Assembly: GCF_035046485.1 (NCBI RefSeq)
Contig: NC_085138.1
Location: 20,217,440 to 20,281,439 of the forward strand
Length of the DNA: 64,000 nt
Source: Aedes albopictus
Lineage: Eukaryota; Arthropoda; Insecta; Diptera; Culicidae
Direction of reading: 5' to 3'
The translations under genes and the position numbers were made by a program. Below, piece by piece: positions 1 through 11,856 of this stretch. The notes beneath the pieces are model-generated. The model was not told the origin of the DNA and made no database searches. It was given only the letters and a program-made list of their open reading frames with translations. Within the stretch, counting starts at the first letter, position 1. Every line of letters starts with the position of its first letter.

Positions 1-11
1 TCAACGATCGG

Positions 12-251
12 TTGAATAATTTTCATACCGCTCGTACCTATTCGCCGGAGGTAGTTAACCACCAAACAAACCTTCGAGCGAATAATCTACCCTCCAGCAG
101 TGGAGTGAGTAATATTTCTAATTTTGTTCAAACGAATCGAGCTACCTATGCCCATGTGGCTGCGGGTAAGCAAAATTCAAATAATTCCTATCACCAAACA
201 TCAAATTCGGAAAATGCACGTGATTCAGGCATGTCTGCTTCCCGATTTTGA
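12..251 (+). pseudogene. C-terminal end of non-LTR ORF1 (gag-like), frameshifted
   Basis: The frame encodes a Ser/Asn-rich tail with the segment ATYAHVAAGK, typical of the hydrophilic C-terminal part of Jockey-type ORF1 proteins. It closes at 249-251. The homologous tail continues in another frame from about 245 (FLSEQLQQIIDAMFKTQTMAEAVQ), so there is a frameshift near 240. That tail then runs straight into endonuclease sequence at about 325. The ORF1/ORF2 junction and the endonuclease N-terminus have therefore been deleted. Confidence 0.6.
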
Positions 252-321
252 CTTCTTATCTGAACAATTGCAACAAATTATTGATGCAATGTTCAAAACT
301 CAAACTATGGCTGAAGCAGTC

Positions 322-1975
322 CAAGTCAATAATGTGCATATTGCAGTTATTACTGAAACTTATTTAAAACCTGGATCTTCAATCGAACGAAACCCAAACT
401 ATTTTATTTATAGAAATGATCGCCTAGATGGAGCATGTGGTGGAGTTGCTATCATCATTGACAGGCGCATCAAACACCAATTTTTTTCATCTTTTGAAAC
501 CAAAGTTTTTGAAACTTTGGGTGTTTCTGTTGAAACAAACTTTGGTAAACATACTTTCATTGCGGCCTACTTGCCTTTTCAATGCACTGGCCAGCAAATA
601 GATTTTCTTAAATCTGATTTGCGAAAATAAACTCGCAACAGGACCAATTTTTTCATTATTGGTGATTTTAATGCGAAACACCGTTCGTGGAATAATCTTC
701 AGTCCAATTCAAACGGCAGGATTTTATTTGATGAGTGCTCTTCAGGATATTTTTCTATTCAATATCCCGATAGCCCCACTTGTTTTTCTTCTGCTAGAAA
801 TCCCTCAACAATTGATTTGGTCTTAACTGACTCAAGTCTGCATTGTAGCCAATTGGTTACTCATGCTGACTTTGATTCTGACCATCTTCCTGTAACATTT
901 CAAATTTCCCATGAAGCGATTTTTAATCCCATCAGCTCTACTTTCAATTATCACAGAGCTGATTGGGATACATATAAAACATACATCGATAGCCATTTAG
1001 ATGTTAATGTTTCATTGGAAACACATTTTGATATTGACAATGCCCTCAAAACTTTGACTAGTACTATAGTCGAAGCTAGAAGCGCATCAATACCAAAGTG
1101 TGAAGTCAAATTCGACTCAGCTATTATTGACGACGATCTGAAACTTCTGATCCGTCTTAAAAACGTGAGAAGAAGACAATTCCAACGAACTCGAGATCCT
1201 GCTTTGAAAGTAATCTGGCAGGATCTTCAGAAGGAAATTAAAAAACGTTTCACCGAATTGAGAAACAAAAATTTTGCAAATAAAGTTTCTCAATTAAACC
1301 CCGGCTCTAAGCCGTTTTGGAAATTGACAACAATTTTGAAAAAGCCTCAGAAGCCTATTCCTGCGCTGAAAGAGGGTAACAAAATATTATTAACTAATTC
1401 TGAAAAAGCACAAAAACTTGCCAAATAGTTTGAGAGTGCGCATAATTCCAGTATAGGTCTCACTAGTCCAATAGAACATCAGGTTGCCCGCGAATTTGAA
1501 AACATTCTCAATCATGAGAATATTTTCGACAATTCATTGGGCACTGATTTGGACGAAGTGAGATCTATTATAAAGAAGTTTAAGAATATGAAAGCTCCGG
1601 GTGATGACGGAATTTTCTATATTCTCATCAAAAAACTTCCAGAAAGTTGCTTATCATTTCTGGTTAATATATTTAACAAATGTTTTCAGTTAGCATGTTT
1701 TCCTGAAAAATGGAAAAATGCTAAAGTTGTTCCAATTTTGAAGCCTGACAAAAATCCTGCCGAAGCTTCCAGTTATCGTCCAATTAGCTTACTGTCATCT
1801 ATCAGTAAACTTTTTGAAAAGCTTATTTTAAATATTTTAAATATTGATGAAAATTCTATTTTTGCCAATGAGCAGTTCGGATTCCGCCATGGTCATTCGA
1901 CTACTCATCAACTTTTACGGGTAACGAATTTCATTCGTTCCAACACGCAGAAAAAAAGCATGGTAAAATCAAAAA
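322..1975 (+). pseudogene. Non-LTR ORF2: AP-endonuclease and 5' part of reverse transcriptase, two stops, 3' truncated
   Basis: A single frame runs from about 322 to 1975 and is broken only by TAA at 628-630 and TAG at 1426-1428. Endonuclease landmarks are ITETYLKPG (about 340), GDFNAKHRSW (about 660-690) and SDHLPV (about 875-895). RT landmarks are MKAPGDDGI (about 1590), YRPISLLSSISKLFEKLI (about 1774-1825) and NEQFGFRHGHSTTHQLL (about 1867-1917). The YXDD catalytic block and everything after it are absent. The TAG fits a C-to-T change in a CAG or CAA codon. The copy cannot be autonomous. Confidence 0.85.
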
Positions 1976-2990
1976 TATTTCAGGTAAACTCAAATAAATT
2001 GTCAATTTGTTCTGGCAACAAAAATAAAACTGTTTGGAGCAAATCGAACGTCACATTTGAAGCAAATTCAATACATTTTTGAAACAAACATGCATCTTCT
2101 GACAGGTTATGTTAGAAACAAATGTAAAAATTTTTGTTTTTTTGTGGCAGGTCGGCCCTACGGAAATATTTGTTTTCCAATTAATTTTACAAAGTCATTT
2201 CCTTCTCTAGGAAAACCCACTTCCCGCGTGGCACTTTCAATGCCAGCATCATGTAGATAACATACGCTCTCGAAATCAATGAGGTTTCGTGGAAACTTTT
2301 GGTGAAACTTGACTTTTTTGCAAGAGGAAATCTTGTTTGGTGCTGCAGCTGGAACTTGAGAGTTTTGTTTATGTTCTCGACGGCGGAACGGGGGGCTCTT
2401 CAATGGGTATTGTAGAAATTAATATGTAATTGAGTAAGTTTTTAAAATTAATATTTTAGTTTTAAAAATTTTATCAGTTTACCGAACAAACATGAATATT
2501 TTTGTTTCAAACGAACGAAATTTGTCTCCGTGATAGTTCTTTGTATAATTAGTTTAGGGTTAGGATAAGTTAAAAAAATGTATTTCTGACACGCAGATAA
2601 AAATAAAGCCTGCAAAGAATCTTAACTGCTACAGCAAATGAAATGAAATATGTTATTAATTAGTATTAATAATAGCTTAAATTTATTTTACCAAATTAGA
2701 ATGATAGTGTGTTAGAATACACAGAACACCTAGATTAAGTTGAAGAATGTAAAAATTGATTGAGATACTAAAAAAAAAATATTTGCACCCGTGAATATTA
2801 CAAATATTTAACATATTCAAGTGGCTTCAGATAGTACCTACATTTTTGTTGGGAGTATATCTACAAATAACTGCAGTAGATGGATGTTTGCGCAAGCGTC
2901 GTTGAATGCGTGAACCATCAGGCTAGGAGACCGCGCGTATTTTTATTTTGGGCAAAAGATTTTCGAGACATGGGAAATGTAGGTGATTCC
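1976..2990. other. AT-rich intergenic sequence, no recognised gene
   Basis: Sequence after the broken retroelement. It contains the related segments AAACAAACATG at about 2082 and 2485, and an open but unrecognised minus-strand frame at 2403-2158 that starts only at a TTG. I see no splice structure or domain and do not call a gene. Confidence 0.4.
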
Positions 2991-3075
2991 AACTAGGAGG
3001 GTGACGTTGGGTATTATCGGCAGGATTTTTTTCTCTTTGTCATGGGGGATCTTTGTCGGCCTAATTGCCTGAAAC
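2990..3075 (+). repeat. Fragment of the TATTATCGGCAGG dispersed repeat
   Basis: The block resembling GGGTATTATCGGCAGG, followed by TTTGTCATGGGGG, recurs at 22600-22650 and, as inverted ends, at about 57620-57800. Only the left end is clear here. Confidence 0.5.
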
Positions 3076-4008
3076 TTGGTCGTATACAATGCCGATCCCT
3101 TCGTTGAGGGCTCGCTACATGAACTGTCTCGATAGTTGGATGTTCGCTGGTTGGGGCAAAACCTAACTAAAAACTCTGTCAATGACAAAATCGGTGTCAG
3201 AACGAGTTTGACGACTGTCTGCCGTCGCAGTTTTTCGTGACGTATTTTTTGGTCTTTACCTGTAATAATATATCAAACTAATGTATGCAATGCATGTCAG
3301 AACTGATTTCATTAGATCCATACATGTAAATCAGAGTATGAAAGACTAACTGCACATCAATGGTGATACCTTAGGCCATCCAAATTATTGTGGAGTTAAT
3401 GCCTTTATATCTACATCTGTAACAACGCATCGGGTGCATATCAAACTTAGTATAGTGCATTTTTGAAGTGATAGAAGATCAGTTGATTTATATGATACTT
3501 CATAGAGTTGATTTATATGATACATCATAGAGGCATCTTGGATCATCTGAACTATTCTGAAGTTGAGAAATATGGTTTGAATTTGAATTGGTATACAAAC
3601 AGAAGTGCACAAATATCAGCATTTGCTCATTTAATTCATACACATAGTGCAAACCATGGGAGACAAACAAAGCATCCTGCACGATCAAAACTTGGTGTGG
3701 TATGTTTTAGTAGACATAAATGATAAGTTCAACCATATATGATATAATTTAAAGCTTTTCTTGATCATCCAAACCATTCTGAAGATAACATATATGATTT
3801 ACATTTGTAATGACCTATCAAGTGCCCTAATATCAGCATTTATCTCATTTGATTCAAACAAATAATGCAAGTCGTGGGAGACAAATTTCCAGTACATCAG
3901 CGATATCTGAAGCATCATTTTTTTTTAAATATTTTATGGTTAAGGCCTCCAGATCTACACTCGTAACAAAGCATCGGCTACACGCCAAACTCACTATAAC
4001 GCGTTCTG

Positions 4009-4280
4009 CCCAAGTAACCATGGCGTTGAAGCCTTATTGCATGCAGATATACGGTGTATTTAGAGCAATCATTACTTTACATGCAAACTTAAGGTTGATT
4101 AAAAGTGGAAATGGGCAATTATAGAATCTAATTAAGATTATACTGGTATAATCTTAGAACAGTCGCATAATTGCCCACTTCCACTTTAAGTCAACTTTAA
4201 TTGTTCATGTAAAGTAATGATTGCTCTAAATACACCGTATATCTGCATGGAATAAGGCTTCAGCGCCGTGGTTACTTGGG
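4009..4280. mobile_element. Fold-back MITE, family A, copy 1
   Basis: The ends are CCCAAGTAACCA and TGGTTACTTGGG. The two halves are nearly complementary, around the centre ATTATACTGGTATAAT at about 4135-4150. The flanking dinucleotide TG occurs on both sides (4007-4008 and 4281-4282) and fits a 2-bp target duplication. There is no coding capacity. Other copies lie at 31239, 44529, 48398 and 60862. Confidence 0.9.
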
Positions 4281-4307
4281 TGGTAGTCATAGAAGATCAG
4301 TTGATTC

Positions 4308-4758
4308 CCCTGGAAAAAATATACAATAAAATCGCCATAAACTTCCATTGAATAATGATAAAGTTGATTGTTCAACAACAAATCATATTGTGTACGTATT
4401 TTCCTGCTGAAAATTATGTATTGGAACTACAATATGTGCACAATAAAATGAATGGCACTAGAGATAATAATAAAATAAAATAATAATAAAAACACCATAA
4501 ATTGAATGGTAGTTGACTTGAATTTGCTCCAGAAAATTTGGATTTTTTTATGGTAGAGATACATAACAACCCCCATTTTCTATTGTAAAAGTGACATTTA
4601 CAATACATGCTATGGTGGAAAACCATAGGGTCTGTTGTTACTCTATCGTTTTAAACTGTTTAAACTGATTAAACAATTGAAATCATGGTAACTACCATTC
4701 ATTTCAGCGTGTTGTAACAATACATTCTGTTGTATCTCTATGATCTTTTTTATCAGGG
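4308..4758. mobile_element. MITE, family B, copy 1
   Basis: The right end TTTTTTATCAGGG is intact and the left end is CCCTGGAAAAA. The same element in opposite orientation lies at 48358-49061, where family A is inserted in it. TC flanks both ends (4306-4307 and 4759-4760), consistent with a 2-bp target duplication. Confidence 0.8.
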
Positions 4759-4839
4759 TCACGTGATACTTAACTATACATCTTAGAAGCTTCCCGGATC
4801 ATCCAAACTAGTCCGAAAATAAGACATATGGTTTGCATG

Positions 4840-5150
4840 AACTCCTAAAGAAATCTTTGGTGGATTCCCGAGAAACCATCGGAGAACTCCCGGAAAAATT
4901 CCCGTGGAATTCCTGGAGGAATTCTCAAGGAACTCCTGCATGATTTATCGAAAGGTACTTGAAGTAATTCCCGAGGAACTCCTGGAGAAATTCCGAAATA
5001 GGTCCTGAAGGAATTTCCAAGAAACTGCCGGGAAACTTGTGAAGGATTTCACGGAAATTCCTAGAAGCATTTCTTAGGATCTCGTAGAGTTATTCTCGAA
5101 GAACATCACGATGAATTTCTGAGGGGCTCCTGGAGGAGTTTTTGGGTAAT
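4840..5150. repeat. Degenerate GGAATTCCTGGAGGA-type minisatellite
   Basis: Imperfect tandem units of roughly 30 bp built from GAATTCCC/GAGGAACTCCTGGAG. They belong to the family that forms the larger arrays at 22960-25640, 36940-39060 and 55560-56690. Confidence 0.75.
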
Positions 5151-5179
5151 TTACGACACTTCAAAATACTATAAAAATC

Positions 5180-5650
5180 ATTTGTATGTCAGTGTATGCA
5201 CAATTAACAGAACGAGATACTCAAAATATTATGAGATACAACAGAAATGATCGTGAAAGAATTACATCGATAAAATAAAGAGATACAAGAGTAGAGCTTG
5301 TAGAGCTTGAAGGTCTTAATTCCAGAATAGTTTGGATGACCTAGATCACCAAGTGAATGTGGCTTAGTTAGAATTGCACTCTGAGGCTCTAAGAGTACCG
5401 TTTTATTCCGCGAGCATTCGCTACAATAAAAATATCCTAAGATGTACAGGTATTGCGACCCATATTTAAAAATATATTGAGTCCATTTGTATGCCAGTGG
5501 ATTCCCAAATAGCAACACTCAGAGATACTCGTAATATTATTAGGTGCAACAGATACAATCGTGAAAGAACTATGCCGATAGAGTGAAGTGAAACAAGAGT
5601 AAAGCCTGTAGACCTTGAAGGTCCTAATTCCAGAATAGTTGCTAAAGGAA
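5180..5650. repeat. Diverged direct duplication, about 170 bp, spaced about 295 bp
   Basis: The segment CAGTGTATGC...AATTCCAGAATAGTT at about 5190-5333 recurs as CAGTGGATTCCC...AATTCCAGAATAGTT at about 5498-5641. Both contain ATCGTGAAAGAA and CTTGAAGGTC. No gene is recognised. Confidence 0.65.
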
Positions 5651-5871
5651 TACCCATGAATGTACCAAAAGCATTATAGTTGTACACTGGGGCTCTATCA
5701 ACAGTATAGACTACATTCCACGAATATTTTTATCATTTAAAGCATGATACAGTATGTAGAACCCGTAACATGGGTAGATCACCTTAGAACGGTGCGTTGC
5801 GGTGTAAGATCTACCAAATCAAATTTTGTTCTTGATATTTACTGCCCTCGGACGCTAGAAACTTGGAGTAT

Positions 5872-6033
5872 GGGGCTGTCCATAAACCACGTGGTCATTT
5901 TTTGGGAGATTTCGACCCCCCCCCCCCGCGTGGTCTGTCGTTCATACAAAAAAAAAATAGGGACCGTGGTCTTTGACTGGCCCACGACCACCCCCCACCC
6001 CCCAAAATGACCACGTGGTTTATGGATGGCCCC
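5872..6033. mobile_element. 162-bp MITE with 3-bp target duplication
   Basis: Terminal inverted repeats of about 30 bp start GGGGCTGTCCATAAACCACG on the left and are mirrored on the right (CGTGGTTTATGGATGGCCCC). TAT occurs immediately outside both ends (5869-5871 and 6034-6036). A 3-bp T/A-rich duplication suggests a PIF/Harbinger-type origin, which is an inference. Confidence 0.85.
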
Positions 6034-6783
6034 TATAACGTCGATGACACCACTGCACTGACGATGATACTGATTAGGAATAATCGCGACCCAGTATTTT
6101 TTTTTTATGTAATTCAGAATCATAATTTCAACTCGTTTCAGTATCATAATGACCTACTTTCCCGTCCTGGTTAATTTTGCAACTAAAATGAGTTGCATAA
6201 TGAAGAATAGTTGCATGATTATGAACATTATGCAACTCAAATAAGTTGCGTTGTATAATGAAAAAAACATTGCATAAAATTATGTATTCAACTCGTTGCA
6301 AAACTAGATTTTTTCAGCACTCTTCGTATTTATCCAACTCGGCAAGCCTCGTTCGATAAATGTACGACTCGTACTCATCTTTTTGCAACTAGTTGCATGC
6401 TACTCGTAGCAAACATGATATTTATAGAACACGCAATAATTGGTCAACTCCTCGTTGGACAAAAGTACGACTCGTACAGTAAAATTATTCATTTTGCAAC
6501 TTGATTCATAAATACATATCATTATTTGGAATGCTAATTTATAGGAAACGTTCTTGATTTCAAAAGAAAATTATTCAAGCTTGAAAAAGAATCCGTGTTG
6601 TATTCTAAGGGTGCTTTTGCGAGGCTGCCATTCAAAAGGTTGGCACTGCTTTGTTGGTTTTGTTATCACCACAAGTATGCCTGCATAGATTATAGTCTCA
6701 CCGTTTCACAGTCGGTGCTGTTTATCATTTCAGCTGTTTACTAGGTTACAAGTGGTACGCTTTGATTTCTTTCCTGCCGAATT
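6034..6783. other. Upstream region of the XPG-like gene with fold-back remnants
   Basis: 6170-6500 holds several arms of a palindromic repeat (GTTGCAAAACTMGATTTTTTC and CAACTCGGCAAGCCTCGTT), also seen at about 30715-30850. The last 200 bp before the gene are unique and presumably hold its promoter. I see no unambiguous TATA box. Confidence 0.5.
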
Positions 6784-7921
6784 ATGGGTGTGCGTCATCT
6801 AGATACTTTTGTCCGCGAAAGGGTACCCGGAGGGTGCCACCCTATCAACATTGAAAACGAAGTCCGGTAAGTGTGGGCAAATCGACTACGAGTGATGACC
6901 AAATACTATCTTCCATACTTCTCTTCAGGAAATACATTCAAACGGCATCGACAGCGAATCCACCGGTCCCGATAATAGTGGTTGACTTAATTTCGTTGTA
7001 TTCGTCTATGAGTCAGCACGATCCGAGGGGAGTTTATTTCGGTGGACGATTTAACTTGGCGTACGTTGCAATTGATGAGTTCTTCGGCAAGCTCAAGGGT
7101 CTAGGTGCCCAGTTGGTATTTTTCTACGATGGGCCAGTGCAAGACGAAAAAAGCGAAAACTGGTGCAAGCGTCAAGATGAAAGGTATACGAGAAGACTAG
7201 ACATGCTTGATGCTATTGAAAGCGGAACTAGCGTAGATGTACTCATGAAAAAATACGAGATTCCACACAACACGCTATATCCTCTGAAGTACATTGCTAG
7301 GCAGTACGGGGAATTCAGACTGGCTATCTCCCGCGAGTGTGATCAAGAGCTAGCGGCCTTCGCCACTAGGGCTAATGCCCTGGCTATAATCGCTGATGAC
7401 TCGGACTTCCTGATCTACGAAGGCTCCTGGAAATACTGGTCATGCCGGGAGCTAGAACTATCCACGCTATCTACGATGGAGCTTAGCCGAGTGGCTCTGG
7501 CAAAATGTCTGTGCTTAAGCTCTGAACAAATGCCGCTTTTCGCTACTCTTGGCGGTAATGATGTCATGCCCTACGAGGTCGTCAGAGCGTTACATAACCT
7601 ATTAGGACACAGCAGAGATAAATTCCCGAACATTGCACGGTACATTAGAGAGTTGCCCAAAAAGCCCTTCGTAGAAAAGGATATAATCAACATTCTCAGG
7701 AGAACTACAGAAGGGGAACCCGTTACCAAGGATTTGGTCCAGCGCTTCCAGCAGAGCTTGGATGTATACAGTGTGGTAAGTTGGTCTTCTTAAATCAGTA
7801 AATAAGTTATTCGTTCTTTCAAAATACGATTTTTTGGTAGACTAACACCAACAACACTTTGCAGATAACACATTCTACTGAATACCTCTTTGAGCAGAAA
7901 ATGACCGACAAAGCCAAAAAA
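6784..7921 (+). CDS. XPG/FEN1-like domain protein of the FAM120 (constitutive coactivator of PPAR-gamma-like) family, 5' exons
   Basis: Three exons: 6784-6866, 6929-7775 and 7865-7921 (the last end is tentative), with GT-AG introns of 62 and 89 bp. The ATG at 6784 opens MGVRHLDTFVRERVPGG, the expected XPG-N start of the family. Landmarks are IIVVDLISLYSS, NWCKRQDER, ECDQELAAFA, IIADDSDFLIY and MPLFATLGGNDVMP, in the same order as FAM120A/B. The acidic clusters ECDQE and DDSD resemble XPG-I metal ligands, so nuclease activity may be kept (inference). Vertebrate FAM120 proteins are RNA-binding scaffolds. The reading frame then meets a transposon at 7928. The weak donor GTATCA at 7922 leaves phase 0. 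The missing C-terminal part matches the minus-strand exon at 43062-42245, also phase 0. A truncated pseudogene is the alternative reading. Confidence 0.85.
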
Positions 7922-8390
7922 GTATCACTCAAACAACCAAAAGTTCGGATTCCATTTGAAGAAGGAACTCAAAAGTTCAAGTTTGGTTCAATTCCGGTTT
8001 TATTGAACTTGATTCCTCAAAAAGTTACTTCTCTTCAAAACGGCATTATAGTCGAAAAGATGTTCAGAAATAACATAAATTTAACTTTAGGGCAGAAGTT
8101 CAATCAAATTTTATCCAAAGTCATGTTGAACTTTTGCGTGCCTCCAAATTACAAATTTAGTTCCAATGGACATATAACAACAACTTGAAATGTTCCGTTC
8201 CGAACTTGTTTTGAACTAACTACTCAAAGTTCAGATAAAAGTTAACCGTACGCGTACCAAAAGTGAACTTCACATGAACTTCGGAGACAGCGGAGCTCGG
8301 GATAAGTTCACATTCAATTAAATCGCTCAGAAATCGAGCTCTGCAGCCACAACTTGTTTTAACTTCACAAGTGAACTTTATTTCATTATT

Positions 8391-9595
8391 GGGTAACTCT
8401 CGCTGAGACCGTCCCACTATTTACACCATGTCTTCAAAAATGTTTAAGGTGGCGATTTTCTGAAAGTCCTCCCCAAAAAAGTAAGGAAAATGCAATTGGG
8501 TAATCAAATTGGTGGACCCCCCGTTAGTTAGAGCCACAAGCATTTTGGTGAACCCCTCGATTTTGGTCAATTGTTGGCTCATTTAAACCGTTATAACTCG
8601 AAAGTTTCGCCAGAAACCACCTAAAAACTATAGGTTGTTGAAAAGAGAGAAGGTAGGGCTACTATTTACAGTTATAAAAAGTTGGGTCGGCCATATTGAT
8701 TTTGGCCGCCATCTTGGATTTTCATACCAAAACTGTTTTTTCACCATGTTGGCAACCACCGATCTTTTTCCTATCCAAAGTTATCTGCACTTTTGTGAAT
8801 CATGCCACTTTTGCGCACTGGGCCAGGTGCCGATTGTTTACATAAATGCAGCGTCATTTCACAGTGTTTACGAACATTTATTCTACATAAATCTGAATCC
8901 ACTAATGAAAAGTTGAAAGTTTCAGCTTTTTAAAACACCAAAAAAGTTTAAAAAGCAATGCCCGCATCGTTGAGAAACAGTTAAAAATGAGAACGAACCT
9001 GCGATTTGCCCTAATTTTGCTGCAGGTGCGTTTGTGTATACAAGCAGGCGCCAACTTTGATGCTGTTGCGTGTCATTGCCGGTGCCGGTGGAAATGTATG
9101 GATAAAACGTGTCATGATTTACAAAAATGCAGATAACTTTGGATAGGAAAAAGATACATCTCTAAATTTTTGATATGTTGTGTAAAAATGTTCCCGCTTT
9201 CGATTGACGCAAAAATTTGAAAATCGGTGGTTACCAACATGGTGAAAAAACAGTTTTTGTATAAAAATCCAAGATGGCGGCCAAAATCAATATGGCCGAC
9301 CCAACTTTTTATAACTGTAAATAGTAGCCCTACCTTCTCTCTTTTCAACAACCTATAGTTTTTAGGTGGTTTCTGGCGAAACTTTCGAGTTATAACGGTT
9401 TAAATGAGCCAACAATTGACCAAAATCGAGGGGTTCACCAAAATGCTTGTGGCTCTAACTAACGCGGGGTCCACCAATTTGATTAACCAAATGCATTTTC
9501 CTTACTTTTTTGAGGAGGACTTTCAGAAAATCGCCACCTTAAACATTTTTGAAGACATGGTGTAAATAGTGGGACGGTCTCAGCGAGAGTTACCC
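8391..9595. mobile_element. 1.2-kb fold-back element with about 400-bp inverted arms
   Basis: Left end GGGTAACTCTCGCTGAGACC, right end its reverse complement. The arms pair over roughly 8391-8806 and 9102-9595. The right arm carries about 66 bp that the left has lost, next to CCACCGAT. TATT stands immediately outside both ends (8387-8390 and 9596-9599), a 4-bp target duplication. The related copy at 40470 reads TATA at the uninterrupted site, which supports insertion into family D. Confidence 0.9.
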
Positions 9596-9759
9596 TATTA
9601 TATTTCAACGTACTTACTTGTAATCCTCGCAAAGAATCCGTATTGTGTGGTTGTGGCTGCCGTCGCAGCGAGCAACTATTCCATCAAGTGTTCCGCCGAA
9701 TTTTCGATAGAAGGCTCGGAATGTCAAGTTACATATACCAATCAACTCAGTTTGACGAA

Positions 9760-9810
9760 TTGAGATGATGTCTGTATGTGTGTATGTATGTATGTCTGTG
9801 CGCAAAAAAA
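9760..9810. repeat. TGTATG-type microsatellite
   Basis: TGTATGTGTGTATGTATGTA lies beside GACGAATTGAGATGATGTC. The inverse arrangement (ACACACATACATAC, then CAATTCGTTGAGCTGAG) lies at 20508-20570, so this is part of a dispersed element. Confidence 0.8.
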
Positions 9811-10605
9811 GTTCATTCATTTTTATGGAACTTACCATTGGCCAAATTTTCGGATTATAGCTCGAATCGAACCGGAATTTTACCGCATTGTTTGCTATTA
9901 AAAATGGTTCGGATCGGTCGAGGCGTTCCGGAGTTATGGTCATTTCAGTGATCCGAACCAGCACCGCTGGAACTGGCCGTATATAAAACTGAACCAAGCC
10001 CCATCATACGATACATCAAACTGCGGCGATTTAGTATGGTTGACGAATTTTATGCGAAAAAGGAACACTGGAGACCAGAAATTCCACGATGTCGGCCCTA
10101 AATTCAAGATGGCAGCCTAATTTTCAAGATGGCGGCAATATGAGTATGCATATGAGCAGTGAATCAAAATTCAACCATCGCGCAACAATAATGACAATGT
10201 CGCAACCTGTATTTGTTGCGACAAACAAACCCATGCGACATAAGTTTGTCCCAATTTGAAAATAATGGGATTAACATCGTACACCACGAGTTTAGAGATT
10301 TTTAAGCCTTGCATTGCGATTTTCGAACGGTAACTTCGAGTCGATAAACACTGCAACTCTGGTGAAGCTCTATCATCAAACAGTTTCGACTTTGAATAAG
10401 CAATAATTGATTTTTCACGATTTGAAAAGTACGCAGCAAATTCAGCTTCCGTTTTGTCTGCAACAAAAAATTTCTAGATCATGTCATTATCTGTTACCAG
10501 TAGGGATAAAGAGTAATCATCGCACCTTCTTTGTTGCTTGTTTCGTGCCTCTTTTGTCTGACAATTCTCTGGCTGTTAAATGGAGTATAAGGATCTAAAA
10601 CCAAG

Positions 10606-11410
10606 CAATATGGGTATGGGTATGTTGAAGATGTCCAGAGGTCAAAAATGGCGACCAGAATATCCGAGATAGCGGTTCAACATTTAAGATGGCGACTGTT
10701 TAATGGAGTTTTAGGCTCTGAAACAGTGCAATATGTGTATATTTGGTATTGAAAAGATATGCCTGGAGTCCGAAAATGACGATTAAAATATCCAAGATTG
10801 CAGCTCAAAATTGAATATGGCGACTGTTTAATGGAGTTTTAGGACCTGAAACCATTCAATATGGGTATATTTGATTTGGGGAAGAAGTCTGGATTCCATA
10901 AGTGACAACCAGAATATTCAAGATGGCGGTCTAAAATCCAAAATGGCAGCTCAAAATTCAACATGGCTTCTATTTGATGAACTTTTAGGCTCTACAGACC
11001 ATGCAATATTAGTATATCTGGTATTAGGAAGAAGTCTGGAGTCCAAAAATGACGATTAAAATATCCAAAATGGCGACCACAACATCAAAGATCGCGTCTC
11101 AAAATTCAAGATGACGACTGTTTGATGGAGTGTTAGACAAGGGTTTAGGCTCTAAAACCACACAATATGGGTATATTTGGTATGAGGAAGACAACCGGAG
11201 TTCAGAAATAGAGACCAGAACATCCAAAATGGCGTCTCAAAATCCAAAATGGCGGCTGTTCGATGGAGTTTTGGGCTCTACAAACATTCAATATGGTTGT
11301 ATCTGGTATGGGGAAGAAGTCTGGAGTCCAAAAATGGCGACCAGAATTTCCAAGCTGCCGGACTTGAATCCAAAATGGCGGCTACTTCAAGATTGCGACT
11401 GTTTTCCAAG
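10606..11410 (+). repeat. Tandem repeat of about 125-160 bp rich in AAGATGGCG
   Basis: Six units begin with CAATATGGGTATATTTGG-like sequence at 10606, 10729, 10857, 11004, 11163 and 11289. Each contains GTCCAAAAATGGCGACCAGA and ATGGAGTTTTAGGCTC. The same family recurs at 21640-22030. The short frames in it are by-products of the repeat. Confidence 0.85.
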
Positions 11411-11856
11411 AGTTTAAGGCTCAAAAATCAAAAGCCAGATAAACGATACGATCTCTGATGCCATGAAATGGATTTCTGTTTAATGTATGAAAGTGCGATA
11501 ATCATCAACATGTCACTTGAGTTGTGTTGAAATGTGTTGTTTAAGGCACGAGAAAGGCAACATCACCGCTAGGTGGATTAATTAGGGTTTTTCATTTTAT
11601 TGAAGCTTATTTTAAGTTGAATAGCGTTCTTTTCAGCGGCACAAGTGTACTTTTTGTGGACTCAAGTTCGGTTAAATACTTTAAATTTGAGCTGTATAGA
11701 ACGGTATTCGTCTTCCTTCGAATAGCTGAACAGCCCATGCTGGTTTATCCGACCTTTTGTTTGCTATAGTTGTTAAACTTACTTCAAATAGAGGAATTGA
11801 TATTCGCTCACAGGACAAGTTATGGATCACTCAAAAAATGCAAACTTATTCGATCT

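Larger units (their letters stand above)
1..1975 (+). mobile_element. Jockey-clade-like non-LTR retrotransposon remnant
   Basis: The end of a gag-like ORF1 is followed by an ORF2 with an endonuclease and the start of a reverse transcriptase. Homology stops near 1975, before the catalytic YXDD block, so the copy lacks its 3' end. That is unusual, because target-primed reverse transcription normally loses the 5' end. A later deletion or rearrangement is therefore likely. The clade call (Jockey-like) rests on the endonuclease and RT motif style and is from memory. Confidence 0.85.
7928..11770. mobile_element. TIR element, family D, copy 1 (with internal insertions)
   Basis: It starts with a degenerate form of CCCAAGCAACCAAAAGTTCG and matches the intact copy at 39967-41272. 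Its internal sequence is split by a fold-back element at 8391-9595 and by microsatellite/AAGATGGCGG repeats at about 9700-11560. The tail at 11595-11765 matches 41095-41260. The right terminus has decayed (CCGACCTTTTG). No ORF is of recognisable function. The 109-codon frame at 7859-8188 is the host exon read through into this element. Confidence 0.8.

Noticed and set aside
2158..2403. 81-codon minus-strand frame (GIESATREVGFPREG)
   Set aside because: Starts at TTG, has no recognisable domain and no splice context; insufficient support for a gene.
3480..3530. Short direct repeat TTGATTTATATGATAC
   Set aside because: Only two copies of about 23 bp; too small to interpret.
5839..6147. 102-codon frame over the GGGGCTGTCCATAAACCACG element
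   Set aside because: Lies across a MITE and its inverted repeats; not conserved-looking.
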